The notes under the pieces were generated by a model that ran no database searches, had not been told where the DNA came from, and saw only the letters and a program-made list of their open reading frames with translations. Shown here piece by piece: positions 1 through 9,093 of a DNA stretch of 64,000 nucleotides. Source of the DNA: Parashewanella sp965200795 (GTDB taxonomy: Bacteria; Pseudomonadota; Gammaproteobacteria; Enterobacterales; Shewanellaceae); contig CBDAVB010000005.1 of NCBI GenBank assembly GCA_965200795.1, positions 248,001 through 312,000 on the forward strand, in the 5' to 3' direction. Position 1 is the stretch's first letter; each line of letters begins with the position of its first letter. Made by a program: the position numbers and the translations under genes.

Positions 1-466
1 TTTTTACACGAGCAAGTTTTTTTTCAATTTGGCCATTTATTTCACTGCTACTGATTGATTATCCAGAGTGGAGCATGATGAAAACTGGTTATTTGCTTGG
101 TTCTTCGACCTCTATTGTCTTAATTCTAGGGTTATTTACGGGTCACTTATCAGATAAATATGGTCGTAAACCTTTATTGGTTGTGGGTCTTATTTTAATG
201 TCTTTAGGAGCTTTTTTACTAAACATAGCTCAAGAACCAGGCCATGTTGTTTGGGCTGTAATACTATTATCTATTGGTAAGGGTAGCTTTGATGTACCTA
301 TACGCACTTTGTTATCTGATGTTATTAAAGATTCTACGGATAAAGAAAAAATATTTAACACCAGTTATTTTTTGTCTAATTTAGGATCTGCAATTTATAG
401 TGGACCCCACTGTCAAGACAGTAAATCAACAAATTTAAGTTAAGTCCTGGCAGTGGTTTAAAGCCC

Positions 467-1300
467 TCATGCAAAGTGAATTGCCTGAGGAGTTTTATAA
501 CTCAACGACTGGTGTAATCGCTCAGTGTTGTAAAACTCAAAGTACTCATCCAGTCCTGTATAAAGCTCCGGAACAGTTTGAAATTCATGCGTATACAGCC
601 ATTCATGCTTGACGGAGCGCCACAGTCTCTCGACAAAAATGTTATCCAGCGCTCGCCCTTTTCCGTCCATGCTAATGCGTATTTCCCTTTCCTGAAGAGG
701 TGCCAGAAAATCATTGCTGGTAAACTGGCAACCTTGGTCAGTGTTGAATATATCAGGCTCACCTCGTTCCAAAGCACGATCTAGCGCATGAATACAGAAA
801 TCAGCATCCAGTGTGTTCGATAGCTCCCAGCTGACTACGTAACGACTGTACCAGTCAATGATGGCAACCAGATACATAAACCCATGAGGCATCGGACAGT
901 AAGTAATATCAGTACTCCACACCTGATTAGGTCTCACGATATTAACGCCGTTCAACAAATATGGGTAGACCTTATGCTCCTTGTTTCTCAGGCTCGTGCC
1001 TGGCTTTGGTCCGACAGCCTGTATGCCCATCAGTCTCATAAGTCGCTGTATACGCTTCCTGTTGACCGGAAAACCCTGTTCATTCAGCCATGCAGTTATC
1101 TTACGACTGCCGTAAAACGGTGTACGTGTATACTGCTCATCGATGAGCCTCATCAGATCCAGGTTTTCAGGACTTTCCAGAGCTGGAGAAACTTGGTAAT
1201 ACCAGCTTGACCTGTTTAACCCGATCAGCTCACATTGACGCTGAATACTGATCTTCGAGTGACCCGGATCTATGCATCCCCGTTTGTCATCAATGGACAT
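467..1300 (-). CDS. IS3-family transposase OrfB (copy 1)
   Basis: This is the 277-residue catalytic half of the transposase, with an N-terminal HTH_21-like region and an rve integrase core. The DDE residues are visible in WSTDITY, NTDQG and FVERLWRSVKHE; the last is the Glu with its downstream K/R pattern. It ends with the usual YNTERLHQSL...TPQA motif. The ATG lies just after a run of nine A (minus strand) at the end of orfA. OrfB may be made as an OrfAB fusion by slippage there, or start on its own ATG. The fusion would need a +1 (or -2) shift, because the OrfB frame is one base downstream of OrfA. Confidence 0.93.
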   Translation of the reverse strand: MSIDDKRGCIDPGHSKISIQRQCELIGLNRSSWYYQVSPALESPENLDLMRLIDEQYTRTPFYGSRKITAWLNEQGFPVNRKRIQRLMRLMGIQAVGPKPGTSLRNKEHKVYPYLLNGVNIVRPNQVWSTDITYCPMPHGFMYLVAIIDWYSRYVVSWELSNTLDADFCIHALDRALERGEPDIFNTDQGCQFTSNDFLAPLQEREIRISMDGKGRALDNIFVERLWRSVKHEWLYTHEFQTVPELYTGLDEYFEFYNTERLHQSLSYKTPQAIHFA

Positions 1301-1574
1301 TGCCAGATTTTTTTTTCAACCAGTCCAGCTCCATTTTAAGCCGTCCGATCTCCTGATACAGTGGTGCTGTGAGCGCATCTGGATCTACCTCTGGTCGTAT
1401 CCTGCCGAAGACCTCTGGAACCCCTTGGAGTAGCTGTCGCTTCCACTGGCTAACCTGAACAGCTGCAACTTCATGTTCGCTTGCCAGCTGGTTTATGGTC
1501 TTGTCCCCCTTGTAGGCCTCCAGTGCTACTTGAGCCTTAAATTCGGGCTTATGTCGTTTTCTTTTTGCTGCCAT
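1290..1574 (-). CDS. IS3-family transposase OrfA (copy 1)
   Basis: This is the 94-residue DNA-binding half, a transposase_8 HTH protein (FKAQVALEAYKGDKTINQLA...VSQWKRQL) followed by a leucine-zipper-like stretch (LYQEIGRLKMELDWLKKK). It recognises the terminal inverted repeats. A GGAGGG ribosome site sits 6 bases before the ATG. Its 3' end overlaps orfB by 11 bases across an A9 tract. Confidence 0.92.
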   Translation of the reverse strand: MAAKRKRHKPEFKAQVALEAYKGDKTINQLASEHEVAAVQVSQWKRQLLQGVPEVFGRIRPEVDPDALTAPLYQEIGRLKMELDWLKKKSGNVH

Positions 1575-2466
1575 GATTCCCTCCTAAAGGGTTATCTTAC
1601 AGCCAGAAAACTTAACTTAGCTACCTGTCCAGTTTATGGGGTCCATCATAATTGGAGTAAGTTTAGGTATTTTCCTTGAACTTAAAGGTATAGTAAGCAT
1701 TCTCAACCTAGTATCTTTAAGTAATATATTTTTTATATCTTTAGTATGGCTTATTCGTTATGAGTATGACACAAAAGCAAACAAAAAAGTAATTTCATTT
1801 AACCAATATAAGACCACAGTTTTCTCTCCTATTTTTGGATTAATTTTTATTTGCACTGTAATATTTATGTTCATCACAGAACAAGTGAGTACTTCTCTGA
1901 TGATACACTTAAGTAATAGTAAAATAAGAGACATACAATGGTTACTTTCAAATATTGTTATGTTAAATTCTTTAGTTGTTATTTTACTTCATGTTCCTAT
2001 AGCAACTTTTGTATCTAAACTTTCCCTAACTAATCGTATAAGCATTGGATTTATTATCTTAATTATGGCTCAAATTGCATATTTTTTGTGTAGAGATGAT
2101 GAGGTTAAGGATTGGATGATTGCAACTATTTTTTTATCAATTGCAGAAATTATTGTATTTCCTTCATTAAGTATTTTGGTAGATAAACTAGCACCTAAAA
2201 ATAAAAAAGGACAATATTTTGCAACTTTTTCTTTAACTTCTTTAGGTTGGGTATTTGCACCTATCATAGGAGCATTTATAATAACTGAGTACAACTTTCA
2301 AATATTATGTATAGCATGTATAGTTCTCGCCATATTTCCTTTAGTTATATTTAGACTAAAAGTAATTGGAAGCCCAAAAAACAAAAGAGTCAAAACGAAA
2401 ACAGCAGCGTAGAACAATATTATTTATAACAAAAATTAAACCAACGTTCCACATCAAAACTTAACA

Positions 2467-2498
2467 ACCACCGCCTGAAAGACGGTGGGTTATTTTTT
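2467..2498 (+). terminator. Intrinsic terminator after the MFS gene
   Basis: A stem CCACCG/CGGTGG closes a 9-base loop and is followed by GTTATTTTTT. A second small hairpin (GCGGACT/AGTCCGC, 2499-2515) follows immediately. It is well placed to end MFS transcription. The paired hairpins also resemble an IS200/IS605 end, but no such transposase is nearby. Confidence 0.6.
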
Positions 2499-2755
2499 GC
2501 GGACTGTAAGTCCGCTTATTGACCATATCTAATCAATTCACTCTTCATCAAAATTATCATTCCTCTCAAAAATGCTGTTTTAACAGACATGATCAGAGCC
2601 ATCTCAAAAAATTCTATTTAATTTAAACGCCAAGTTTTAAATGGATTGATAACGTTTTTTGGAATGTTTCAACGTAAACGTCTGCCAAACCCCACCTACC
2701 TTTAATGATAAAAGCCCTCAAACTGGCCTTTTGATAAATGTTATCGGAGACCAAA

Positions 2756-3091
2756 ATGCCAACTACAGCTGTTACAAAAGAACAATGGCTTCATTTTATT
2801 GACGTTCAGCAATCATCAGGATTAACCATTAAGCAGTTCTGCCTAAATCACCATTTATCTGAAGCAGGTTTTTATAAAGCCAAGGCTCGGTTTAAAGCAC
2901 AAATGGAGCAAGATGAAACTAAGGTGACTCAGGTTATACAAAATGAATTTATTGCCATTGAATCAACCACCACTCAAACGCAACCAACCACAAGTAAAAT
3001 TGAAGTGAGCATTGCTGGCGCTAATATTTCACTACCTGGAGGTACCTCCCCCCAATGGTTGGCTGATTTTATAAAAGGCGTTCGTTCATGA
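2756..3091 (+). CDS. tnpA: IS66 family accessory protein TnpA
   Basis: This 111-residue protein carries an HTH of the IS66 TnpA type (EQWLHFIDVQQSSGLTIKQF...FYKAK). The ATG at 2756 is preferred over one 18 bases upstream because GGAGA precedes it at the right distance. The stop overlaps the tnpB start (ATGA), which indicates translational coupling. It is required with TnpB and TnpC for transposition in studied IS66 elements. Confidence 0.88.
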   Translation: MPTTAVTKEQWLHFIDVQQSSGLTIKQFCLNHHLSEAGFYKAKARFKAQMEQDETKVTQVIQNEFIAIESTTTQTQPTTSKIEVSIAGANISLPGGTSPQWLADFIKGVRS

Positions 3092-3441
3092 AGATGTTTG
3101 TTGATGCGCCCGAAATTTACCTTTATCGACAACCCGTCGATTTTCGCAAATCCATTAACGGATTAAGCCAAATGGTAGAAAGTTGTATGAGCCTTTCGCC
3201 ATTCAGCGGAGTCTTGTTTTTATTCACAAACAAAGCCAAAAATAAGCTCAAACTATTGTATTGGGACAAAACAGGCTTTGCCCTGTGGTATAAACAGCTC
3301 GCCAAGGAAAAATTCAAATGGCCAACCAATCATAAGGCGACACAGCTTTTACTATCCGAAACCGAACTTCATAATTTACTTGACGGATTTTCCATTGTGG
3401 GTCATCAAATCATAAATTGCGAGGGGATGTACGCGGCTTAG
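3088..3441 (+). CDS. tnpB: IS66 family accessory protein TnpB
   Basis: The 117 residues match the compact Orf2/TnpB family of IS66. Signatures are IYLYRQPVDFRKSINGL near the N-terminus and LYWDKTGFALWYKQL in the middle. Its biochemical role is not defined, although it is needed for IS66 transposition. It should not be confused with the RNA-guided TnpB nucleases of IS200/IS605. The gene is intact, unlike tnpC. Confidence 0.93.
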   Translation: MKMFVDAPEIYLYRQPVDFRKSINGLSQMVESCMSLSPFSGVLFLFTNKAKNKLKLLYWDKTGFALWYKQLAKEKFKWPTNHKATQLLLSETELHNLLDGFSIVGHQIINCEGMYAA

Positions 3442-3739
3442 CGTCTTATGATCTTAGGTTATTGTTGATCACCTATTGAACTAAGCACCCCCTTGGTTTC
3501 ATGGTAAATTGGACTCATGAAACTGAGAGACCAAGCGTTACCCACCGACATCAACACTCTGCAAGCTATGCTGCTCGCAGAGCGTCAACTCAACGCGGAA
3601 CATCTCGCGGATAAAGAGCAGCTAATCTCAAAAAATGACCTGCAACTCTCGAAAAAAGACCAGCTTATTATAGTGGACCCCACTGTCAAGACAGTAAATC
3701 AACAAATTTAAGTTAAGTCCTGGCAGTGGTTTAAAGCCC

Positions 3740-4573
3740 TCATGCAAAGTGAATTGCCTGAGGAGTTTTATAACTCAACGACTGGTGTAATCGCTCAGTG
3801 TTGTAAAACTCAAAGTACTCATCCAGTCCTGTATAAAGCTCCGGAACAGTTTGAAATTCATGCGTATACAGCCATTCATGCTTGACGGAGCGCCACAGTC
3901 TCTCGACAAAAATGTTATCCAGCGCTCGCCCTTTTCCGTCCATGCTAATGCGTATTTCCCTTTCCTGAAGAGGTGCCAGAAAATCATTGCTGGTAAACTG
4001 GCAACCTTGGTCAGTGTTGAATATATCAGGCTCACCTCGTTCCAAAGCACGATCTAGCGCATGAATACAGAAATCAGCATCCAGTGTGTTCGATAGCTCC
4101 CAGCTGACTACGTAACGACTGTACCAGTCAATGATGGCAACCAGATACATAAACCCATGAGGCATCGGACAGTAAGTAATATCAGTACTCCACACCTGAT
4201 TAGGTCTCACGATATTAACGCCGTTCAACAAATATGGGTAGACCTTATGCTCCTTGTTTCTCAGGCTCGTGCCTGGCTTTGGTCCGACAGCCTGTATGCC
4301 CATCAGTCTCATAAGTCGCTGTATACGCTTCCTGTTGACCGGAAAACCCTGTTCATTCAGCCATGCAGTTATCTTACGACTGCCGTAAAACGGTGTACGT
4401 GTATACTGCTCATCGATGAGCCTCATCAGATCCAGGTTTTCAGGACTTTCCAGAGCTGGAGAAACTTGGTAATACCAGCTTGACCTGTTTAACCCGATCA
4501 GCTCACATTGACGCTGAATACTGATCTTCGAGTGACCCGGATCTATGCATCCCCGTTTGTCATCAATGGACAT
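3740..4573 (-). CDS. IS3-family transposase OrfB (copy 2)
   Basis: The translation is identical to the 277-residue OrfB at 467-1300, with the same DDE motifs (WSTDITY, NTDQG, FVERLWRSVKHE). It is intact and probably active, since two identical copies sit at different targets. Confidence 0.93.
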   Translation of the reverse strand: MSIDDKRGCIDPGHSKISIQRQCELIGLNRSSWYYQVSPALESPENLDLMRLIDEQYTRTPFYGSRKITAWLNEQGFPVNRKRIQRLMRLMGIQAVGPKPGTSLRNKEHKVYPYLLNGVNIVRPNQVWSTDITYCPMPHGFMYLVAIIDWYSRYVVSWELSNTLDADFCIHALDRALERGEPDIFNTDQGCQFTSNDFLAPLQEREIRISMDGKGRALDNIFVERLWRSVKHEWLYTHEFQTVPELYTGLDEYFEFYNTERLHQSLSYKTPQAIHFA

Positions 4574-4847
4574 TGCCAGATTTTTTTTTCAACCAGTCCA
4601 GCTCCATTTTAAGCCGTCCGATCTCCTGATACAGTGGTGCTGTGAGCGCATCTGGATCTACCTCTGGTCGTATCCTGCCGAAGACCTCTGGAACCCCTTG
4701 GAGTAGCTGTCGCTTCCACTGGCTAACCTGAACAGCTGCAACTTCATGTTCGCTTGCCAGCTGGTTTATGGTCTTGTCCCCCTTGTAGGCCTCCAGTGCT
4801 ACTTGAGCCTTAAATTCGGGCTTATGTCGTTTTCTTTTTGCTGCCAT
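4563..4847 (-). CDS. IS3-family transposase OrfA (copy 2)
   Basis: The translation is identical to the 94-residue OrfA at 1290-1574. It has the same GGAGGG ribosome site and the same A9 slip-prone tract at the junction with orfB. Confidence 0.92.
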   Translation of the reverse strand: MAAKRKRHKPEFKAQVALEAYKGDKTINQLASEHEVAAVQVSQWKRQLLQGVPEVFGRIRPEVDPDALTAPLYQEIGRLKMELDWLKKKSGNVH

Positions 4848-6457
4848 GATTCCCTCCTAAAGGGTTATCTTACAGCCAGAAAACTTAACTTAGCTACCTG
4901 TCCAGTTTATGGGGTCCATCATATATTGCCAAACTCCAACAACAACTGGTTCAGTTTTGGGAAGATGTCAGGCTGTTGCGTCAACAAAAATTTGGTAAAA
5001 GCTCAGAGCAGAACCCACATCAAGGCGATTTATTTAATGAAGCAGAAGCCATAGCCGATGAAGAAGCCAAGCCAGAAGAAAAACAAACCATCACCTATGA
5101 GCGCAGCAAACCCAAGCGCAAACCCTTACCCGAAAGTTTGCCTAGAGAGCCTATCGTTCACGATATTGAAGATAAAACTTGTGATTGCTGTGGTCATGAT
5201 TTACATAAAATCGGCGAAGACATCAGTGAAAAGCTTGAAGTCATCCCAATGCAGCTCAAAGTCATTCAACACATCAGGCCCAAATACAGCTGCCGTCATT
5301 GTGAGCAGCATGGCACCAAAGTTCACATCAAACAAAAGAAAATGGCGCCAGCGGTAATCAATAAAGGCTATGCCACCTCAAGCTTGCTAAGTTTTATCAT
5401 CACCAACAAGTTTCAATTTAGTTTGCCTTTGTATCGCCAAGAAAAGCTATTTGCTCAATATGGCATTCACTTAAGTCGTCAAACTCAATCCGAGTGGATG
5501 ATAAAATGTGCAGGCATATTGATGCAGATTTACCAACGGCTTAAGCAATATTTGCTCAAACGACCTGTGATTAACTGTGATGAAACACGTTTGCAGGTTA
5601 ACCAAATGGATAAAAGCCAATGCTACATGTTTATTTACTGTTGCGGTGCAGACTCGCCACCCTCAGATAAACAGGCTTCACCCAACATCGTGTTGTTTGA
5701 TTACCAAGCCAGTAAATGTGCACAGTGTATTATTGATTTCCTTGATGGTTATCAGGGCTACATGCACGTGGATGGTTATCAAGCCTTTGAGAGCACTATG
5801 GCCAAGCTTGTTGGGTGTTGGGCGCACGCACGCCGTAAATTTACTGATATCATAAAAAGCCAAGGTGAAGGCAAAGCGAGCAAAACACAACAAGGTTTAA
5901 GTTTTATCCAAAAACTTTATGCAATAGAAAAACGGTTGAAAGGGAAATCAACAGCAGAGAAATATCAAATGAGACAAAAAGAGGCTTTGCCGATTATTAA
6001 TGCTTACAAAATGTGGTTGGAAAAATCCGTCAACCAAGTAATATCAGGTACCAAAATATGTAAAGCAATTAATTACAGCCTAAACCAATGGAATAAGCTA
6101 ATTCGTTATCTCGAAGATGGTCGGTTAAGCATCGACAATAACCGAGCCGAACGAGAAGCTAAACACTTTGCGGTTGGTCGAAAAAATTTCCTCTTTTGTC
6201 ACACTGAAAGCGGTGCTAATTGCAGTGCTGTGTTATACAGCATCGTCGAAACCTGCAAAGTGAATGCCGTGAACCCCACGCAATACCTTACCCATGCATT
6301 TGAGCAACTCGCTCTTAATCCCACTGAGTTAGAACCATTGATGCCCTGGAATTTTGATAAGGTGTAGTGGTTTTTAGCGGACGCTTACGTTTCAACTGGT
6401 CACGGATGTAGTATGATTAGCTAAAATGGGAACGCACTCTGGGCAAATTAACATATT

Positions 6458-7579
6458 TTATAAAGGGATTGCTCGAATTCTTAAATCTTTCCCTATGGAC
6501 TCGACTTCTTTATATTTTAAGTAAAACGATTCAGATAAGTTTTTAACTTCTGGCAACTTAACTAAGGATTTAGCCTCATGCCCCATAAGCGTCGGGGCGA
6601 GGTAGAAAATGAATTCATCAATTAACCTTGATTGAACAAATTGTCCAGATAGAGTCTGACCAGCTTCTAACCATATACTGTCTATCCCCTTGGTTGCCAA
6701 GATACTTAATGCTGTCTTTAAATCTAACTTCCCGTTCTTTGGGTTAGTAGGCACCTCTACTTGAGTAACAAAACTTGGCCAAGAATTAGATAAATCAGGT
6801 TGGGAACGTAACAAGATTATAGGAGCTTCGATAGAAAACATTGTAAGATCTTTTGTTAAGCGGTTTTGACCATCTATTACTATACGAACAGGTTGTCGCA
6901 AACCATCCATACCTAATGGGTATATTTCCATTTCATTTGCCCTAACATTTAATCGAGCATCATCCTGAATAACAGTATCAGCGCCAGTCATTATTGCACT
7001 ATGAAGAGCTCTAAATGTCTGAACATCTCTGCGAGACTCTTCAGAGGTGATCCACTTACTTTCCCCATTTTTTAACGCTGTTTTACCATCAATGCTAGCT
7101 CCTAATTTGCATGTTACATATGGATACCCTGTTTCTATTCTCTTTAAAAAACCAAGATTCAAAGCCCTAGACTCTTGTTCAAGTAATCCAGTTTGGGTTA
7201 ACACGCCTTCTCTTTCAAGAAATTTTAACCCTTGCCCACTAACTTTTGGATGAGGATCTATCATAGATGAAATTACTTTCTTTATTCCTGCTGCTTTAAG
7301 CGCATTTGCACATGGAGGAGTTTTTCCTACATGACTACATGGCTCCAAAGTAACGTAAGCTGTAGCTCCTTTTGCTTTATTTCCAGCCATAGATAATGCA
7401 TTTATTTCTGCATGAGGCTCTCCAGCTTTAGAGTGAAACCCTTCTCCTACGATGTCTCCGTTTTTTACGATTACACAACCTACATTTGGATTAGGTGTTG
7501 TTGTAAAACGTCCTTGTTTCGCAAGCTCAATAGCTCTCGACATAAATTTATAATCTTCTTCAGTAAAGCAATTTTTCAT
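6458..7579 (-). CDS. ribD: Bifunctional riboflavin biosynthesis protein RibD
   Basis: This 373-residue protein has the normal full length. The N-terminal deaminase carries the zinc motif GEPHAEINAL and PCSHVGKTPPC. The C-terminal domain is the NADPH-dependent pyrimidine reductase (SIDGKTAL...WITS...LIDEFIFYLAP). It converts the first GTP-cyclohydrolase II product to 5-amino-6-ribitylamino-uracil phosphate in the cytosol. The gene stands alone, without ribE/ribBA/ribH beside it, and abuts the IS66 end. It is therefore probably an accessory extra copy. No FMN riboswitch signature was seen upstream. Its AT-rich codon use matches the neighbouring MFS gene rather than the core region. Confidence 0.93.
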   Translation of the reverse strand: MKNCFTEEDYKFMSRAIELAKQGRFTTTPNPNVGCVIVKNGDIVGEGFHSKAGEPHAEINALSMAGNKAKGATAYVTLEPCSHVGKTPPCANALKAAGIKKVISSMIDPHPKVSGQGLKFLEREGVLTQTGLLEQESRALNLGFLKRIETGYPYVTCKLGASIDGKTALKNGESKWITSEESRRDVQTFRALHSAIMTGADTVIQDDARLNVRANEMEIYPLGMDGLRQPVRIVIDGQNRLTKDLTMFSIEAPIILLRSQPDLSNSWPSFVTQVEVPTNPKNGKLDLKTALSILATKGIDSIWLEAGQTLSGQFVQSRLIDEFIFYLAPTLMGHEAKSLVKLPEVKNLSESFYLKYKEVESIGKDLRIRAIPL

Positions 7580-8422
7580 TTATAGTTCCCAACAATTCAC
7601 GCAATCCTTTCTTTTTAACAAAATGCCACATGATATTTCTACAGATTAATTTCGGTTTTTGAAAAAGAAAGTAATAGATTTCGCTATGTTCGAGTTAAGT
7701 GTTGTCAGATGTTTAACCAGCTGATTAGCTGAATATTTCATAAATTCATACTTGGAATAAAGTGATTGCTTTTCAAGTGGTTGAAAATTTACCGACAGTT
7801 AAACACAACATAGCCATAGATAAAGTAAATTATATCTTTGATTCAGTTCACCCACATAAATTACAACATTTTTTTCCGATAACCAACACCTTAAATTCAA
7901 CCTAAAACTATTTTTCATACCGGCCAATTTACTATCAACCAAACTCCTATGGCCTATGACCATGTTGATAAACAAATACTACAGATATGATTAAAGGAAA
8001 TTAAATGTTATAGGTACCCTTGTGCCCCTCAAGGTGTAACTCTTAGAACGTTCTCAGTGCTAATTATTCGAGTGAATAAAAATATTACAGTTCTAATTCT
8101 AACTGTCTAAAAAAAGACGCTAACATCCATGAAGAATAGATTTAATCGCCATCTATTCTACATCGTCACCCCTAAAAAAAGCTTCTACTATTGCTGACAA
8201 GCGCTTTACTAAAATAGAAATTAATTATCACTGAGTACAGCACCTTAAAGGAAGATAGGTATAAAAGTTTCTAAATTTAATTCGCAATTTTTAACTATTT
8301 ATATTTTAAATTATTTACTCATTCCTCACATCGTGCAATTGTTTTCACAACGCACGAATTAAAAATGATGCTTTCAACGGATTTTAAGTGTCTTTCATTT
8401 AGCTCAATGTTTGGAGTATGAA
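7580..8422. other. Intergenic region upstream of the conjugation operon
   Basis: About 840 AT-rich bases hold no convincing coding frame and no VirB1 gene. The region must contain the promoter of the virB operon (plus strand) and that of ribD (minus strand). Apart from the inverted repeat at 8331-8357 no structured element stands out. Confidence 0.6.
8331..8357. promoter_or_regulatory. Inverted repeat, candidate activator/operator site of the virB operon
   Basis: The arms are TCGTGC (8331-8336) and GCACGA (8352-8357), separated by 15 bases that are themselves partly symmetric (TTGTTTTCACAA). It lies about 65 bases before the first gene of the transfer operon. That suits a site for the element's FlhDC-like activator or its repressor, but the link is only positional. 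Confidence 0.4.
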
Positions 8423-8749
8423 ATGAAAGTAAACTCACTCATTCCAACTAAAACTGCAATCACTCATGGCTTTCGGGCGCTCAGCGCCCATCTTTTTTTG
8501 CTGTTGTGTTTATGGTTAGTCCCAGAGCTGGCCTTTGCTAATCCCATTACCGAAGGTGTGGATTGGGTTATGGACTTGCTTACCAATGGCATTGCTCGCA
8601 GTGCGGCAATTATTGGTATTGCCATCTTGGGTTATCTGGCTTGGTTCGGAAGGATCACCGGCGAAACCTGCGGTAAATACATTGCAGGTATCGTGCTGGT
8701 CTTTGGTGGCACCACCATTGTCGATCTCATCATTTCTGCGGTGAAATAG
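8423..8749 (+). CDS. virB2: TrbC/VirB2-family major pilin
   Basis: This 108-residue protein has a long signal segment (HLFLLLCLWLVPELAFA) and two hydrophobic helices separated by a short basic loop, the usual prepilin layout. It is processed and assembled into the conjugative pilus. The ATG at 8423 follows a GGAGTA site; an upstream TTG in frame is not needed. It opens a co-directional operon of at least thirteen genes. Confidence 0.85.
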   Translation: MKVNSLIPTKTAITHGFRALSAHLFLLLCLWLVPELAFANPITEGVDWVMDLLTNGIARSAAIIGIAILGYLAWFGRITGETCGKYIAGIVLVFGGTTIVDLIISAVK

Positions 8750-8760
8750 GAGTCGAGAGT

Positions 8761-9093
8761 ATGAAGCATCAAGATCCTTTGTTTGTTGCCGTTACCCGCC
8801 CTGCGATGAAATGGGGCGTAACTTTCGATGGCATCATTATCACTGCTGGTTTAGTTGCAGTATTAATGATTGCCACCAAAAATCCGCTGACTTTACTTTT
8901 ATATCCACCCATTCACGCACTGATATATAGCCTCTGTTTACATGATCCCCGTATTTTCAGGCTCCAACATTTGTGGTTTATCACTAAAGCCAAATCCCTT
9001 GGTTGGCGTACATTCGGTGTAGCAACCGCCAGCCCTGATATCAGCACTCGCAGTTCAAATTATGAAATCGGCAGTTGGAGGATCACAGTATGA
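8761..9093 (+). CDS. virB3: VirB3-family inner-membrane T4SS protein
   Basis: This is a 110-residue protein of the VirB3/TrbD/AvhB family. It opens with the typical QDPLFVAVTRPAMKWGV segment, followed by a hydrophobic hairpin (two TM helices, about residues 20-60). It is an inner-membrane partner of VirB4 at the base of the secretion channel. The stop overlaps the virB4 start (ATGA). Confidence 0.88.
   Translation: MKHQDPLFVAVTRPAMKWGVTFDGIIITAGLVAVLMIATKNPLTLLLYPPIHALIYSLCLHDPRIFRLQHLWFITKAKSLGWRTFGVATASPDISTRSSNYEIGSWRITV

Larger units (their letters stand above)
396..1650 (-). mobile_element. IS3-family insertion sequence, copy 1
   Basis: The element is 1255 bp, with imperfect terminal inverted repeats TATAGTGGACCCCA at the left and TATGATGGACCCCA at the right (read inward). 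It is flanked by a 3-bp target duplication ATT at 393-395 and 1651-1653. It carries orfA and orfB on the minus strand and is inserted in the MFS gene. A second copy, apparently identical over its whole length, lies 3273 bp downstream. Confidence 0.93.
3..2412 (+). pseudogene. MFS transporter gene split by an IS3-family insertion
   Basis: The reading frame is open from the window edge, so the true start lies upstream. The left part runs to base 395 and the right part resumes at 1654. Removing the IS and one copy of the ATT duplication joins the halves in frame (...NLGSAI-GVSLGIFLE...), giving 383 residues within the window. The N-terminal part carries the major facilitator loop signature GHLSDKYGRKP after a membrane helix. 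The remainder is a run of hydrophobic helices ending in a basic tail. It would be an inner-membrane H+-coupled exporter or importer; the substrate cannot be read. As it stands the gene is broken and only fragments can be made. The sequence is AT-rich compared with the core genes at the right of the window. Confidence 0.85.
3669..4923 (-). mobile_element. IS3-family insertion sequence, copy 2 (inside IS66 tnpC)
   Basis: This is a 1255-bp element that reads the same as copy 1, in the same orientation. The 3-bp target duplication is TAT at 3666-3668 and 4924-4926. The apparent identity of both copies indicates very recent transposition. It inserted after the IS66 had arrived. Confidence 0.94.
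3517..6367 (+). pseudogene. tnpC: IS66 transposase tnpC split by an IS3 copy
   Basis: The left part is 3517-3668 and the right part 4927-6367. Deleting the IS3 element and one TAT duplication restores a 530-residue TnpC in frame (...KKDQLI-AKLQQQLVQFW...). Features in order are an N-terminal coiled-coil region, a C4 zinc finger (TCDCCGHDL), the catalytic core with NCDETRLQV, HVDGYQAFE and GCWAHARRKF, and the terminal SIDNNRAERE motif. The insertion removes the N-terminal 51 residues from the catalytic part, so this IS66 is probably not self-mobile. An internal ATG at 4976 would give a 463-residue product keeping the whole DDE domain. Confidence 0.92.
2674..6388 (+). mobile_element. IS66-family element, interrupted by an IS3 copy
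   Basis: The ends are GTAAACGTCTGCCAAACC at the left and, read inward, GTAAGCGTCCGCTAAAAA at the right, an imperfect inverted repeat of the IS66 GTAAGCG type. An exact 8-bp target duplication GTTTCAAC lies at 2666-2673 and 6389-6396, the size expected for this family. It carries tnpA, tnpB and tnpC. Without the nested IS3 and its duplication the element is 2457 bp, close to the family norm. Confidence 0.93.

Noticed and set aside
5577..5893. Alternative-frame proteins inside tnpC
   Set aside because: They are shadows of the IS66 transposase reading frame without ribosome sites.
7580..8050. FMN riboswitch upstream of ribD
   Set aside because: No AGGGGCGGGG-type conserved blocks or RFN folding pattern could be read on the minus strand.
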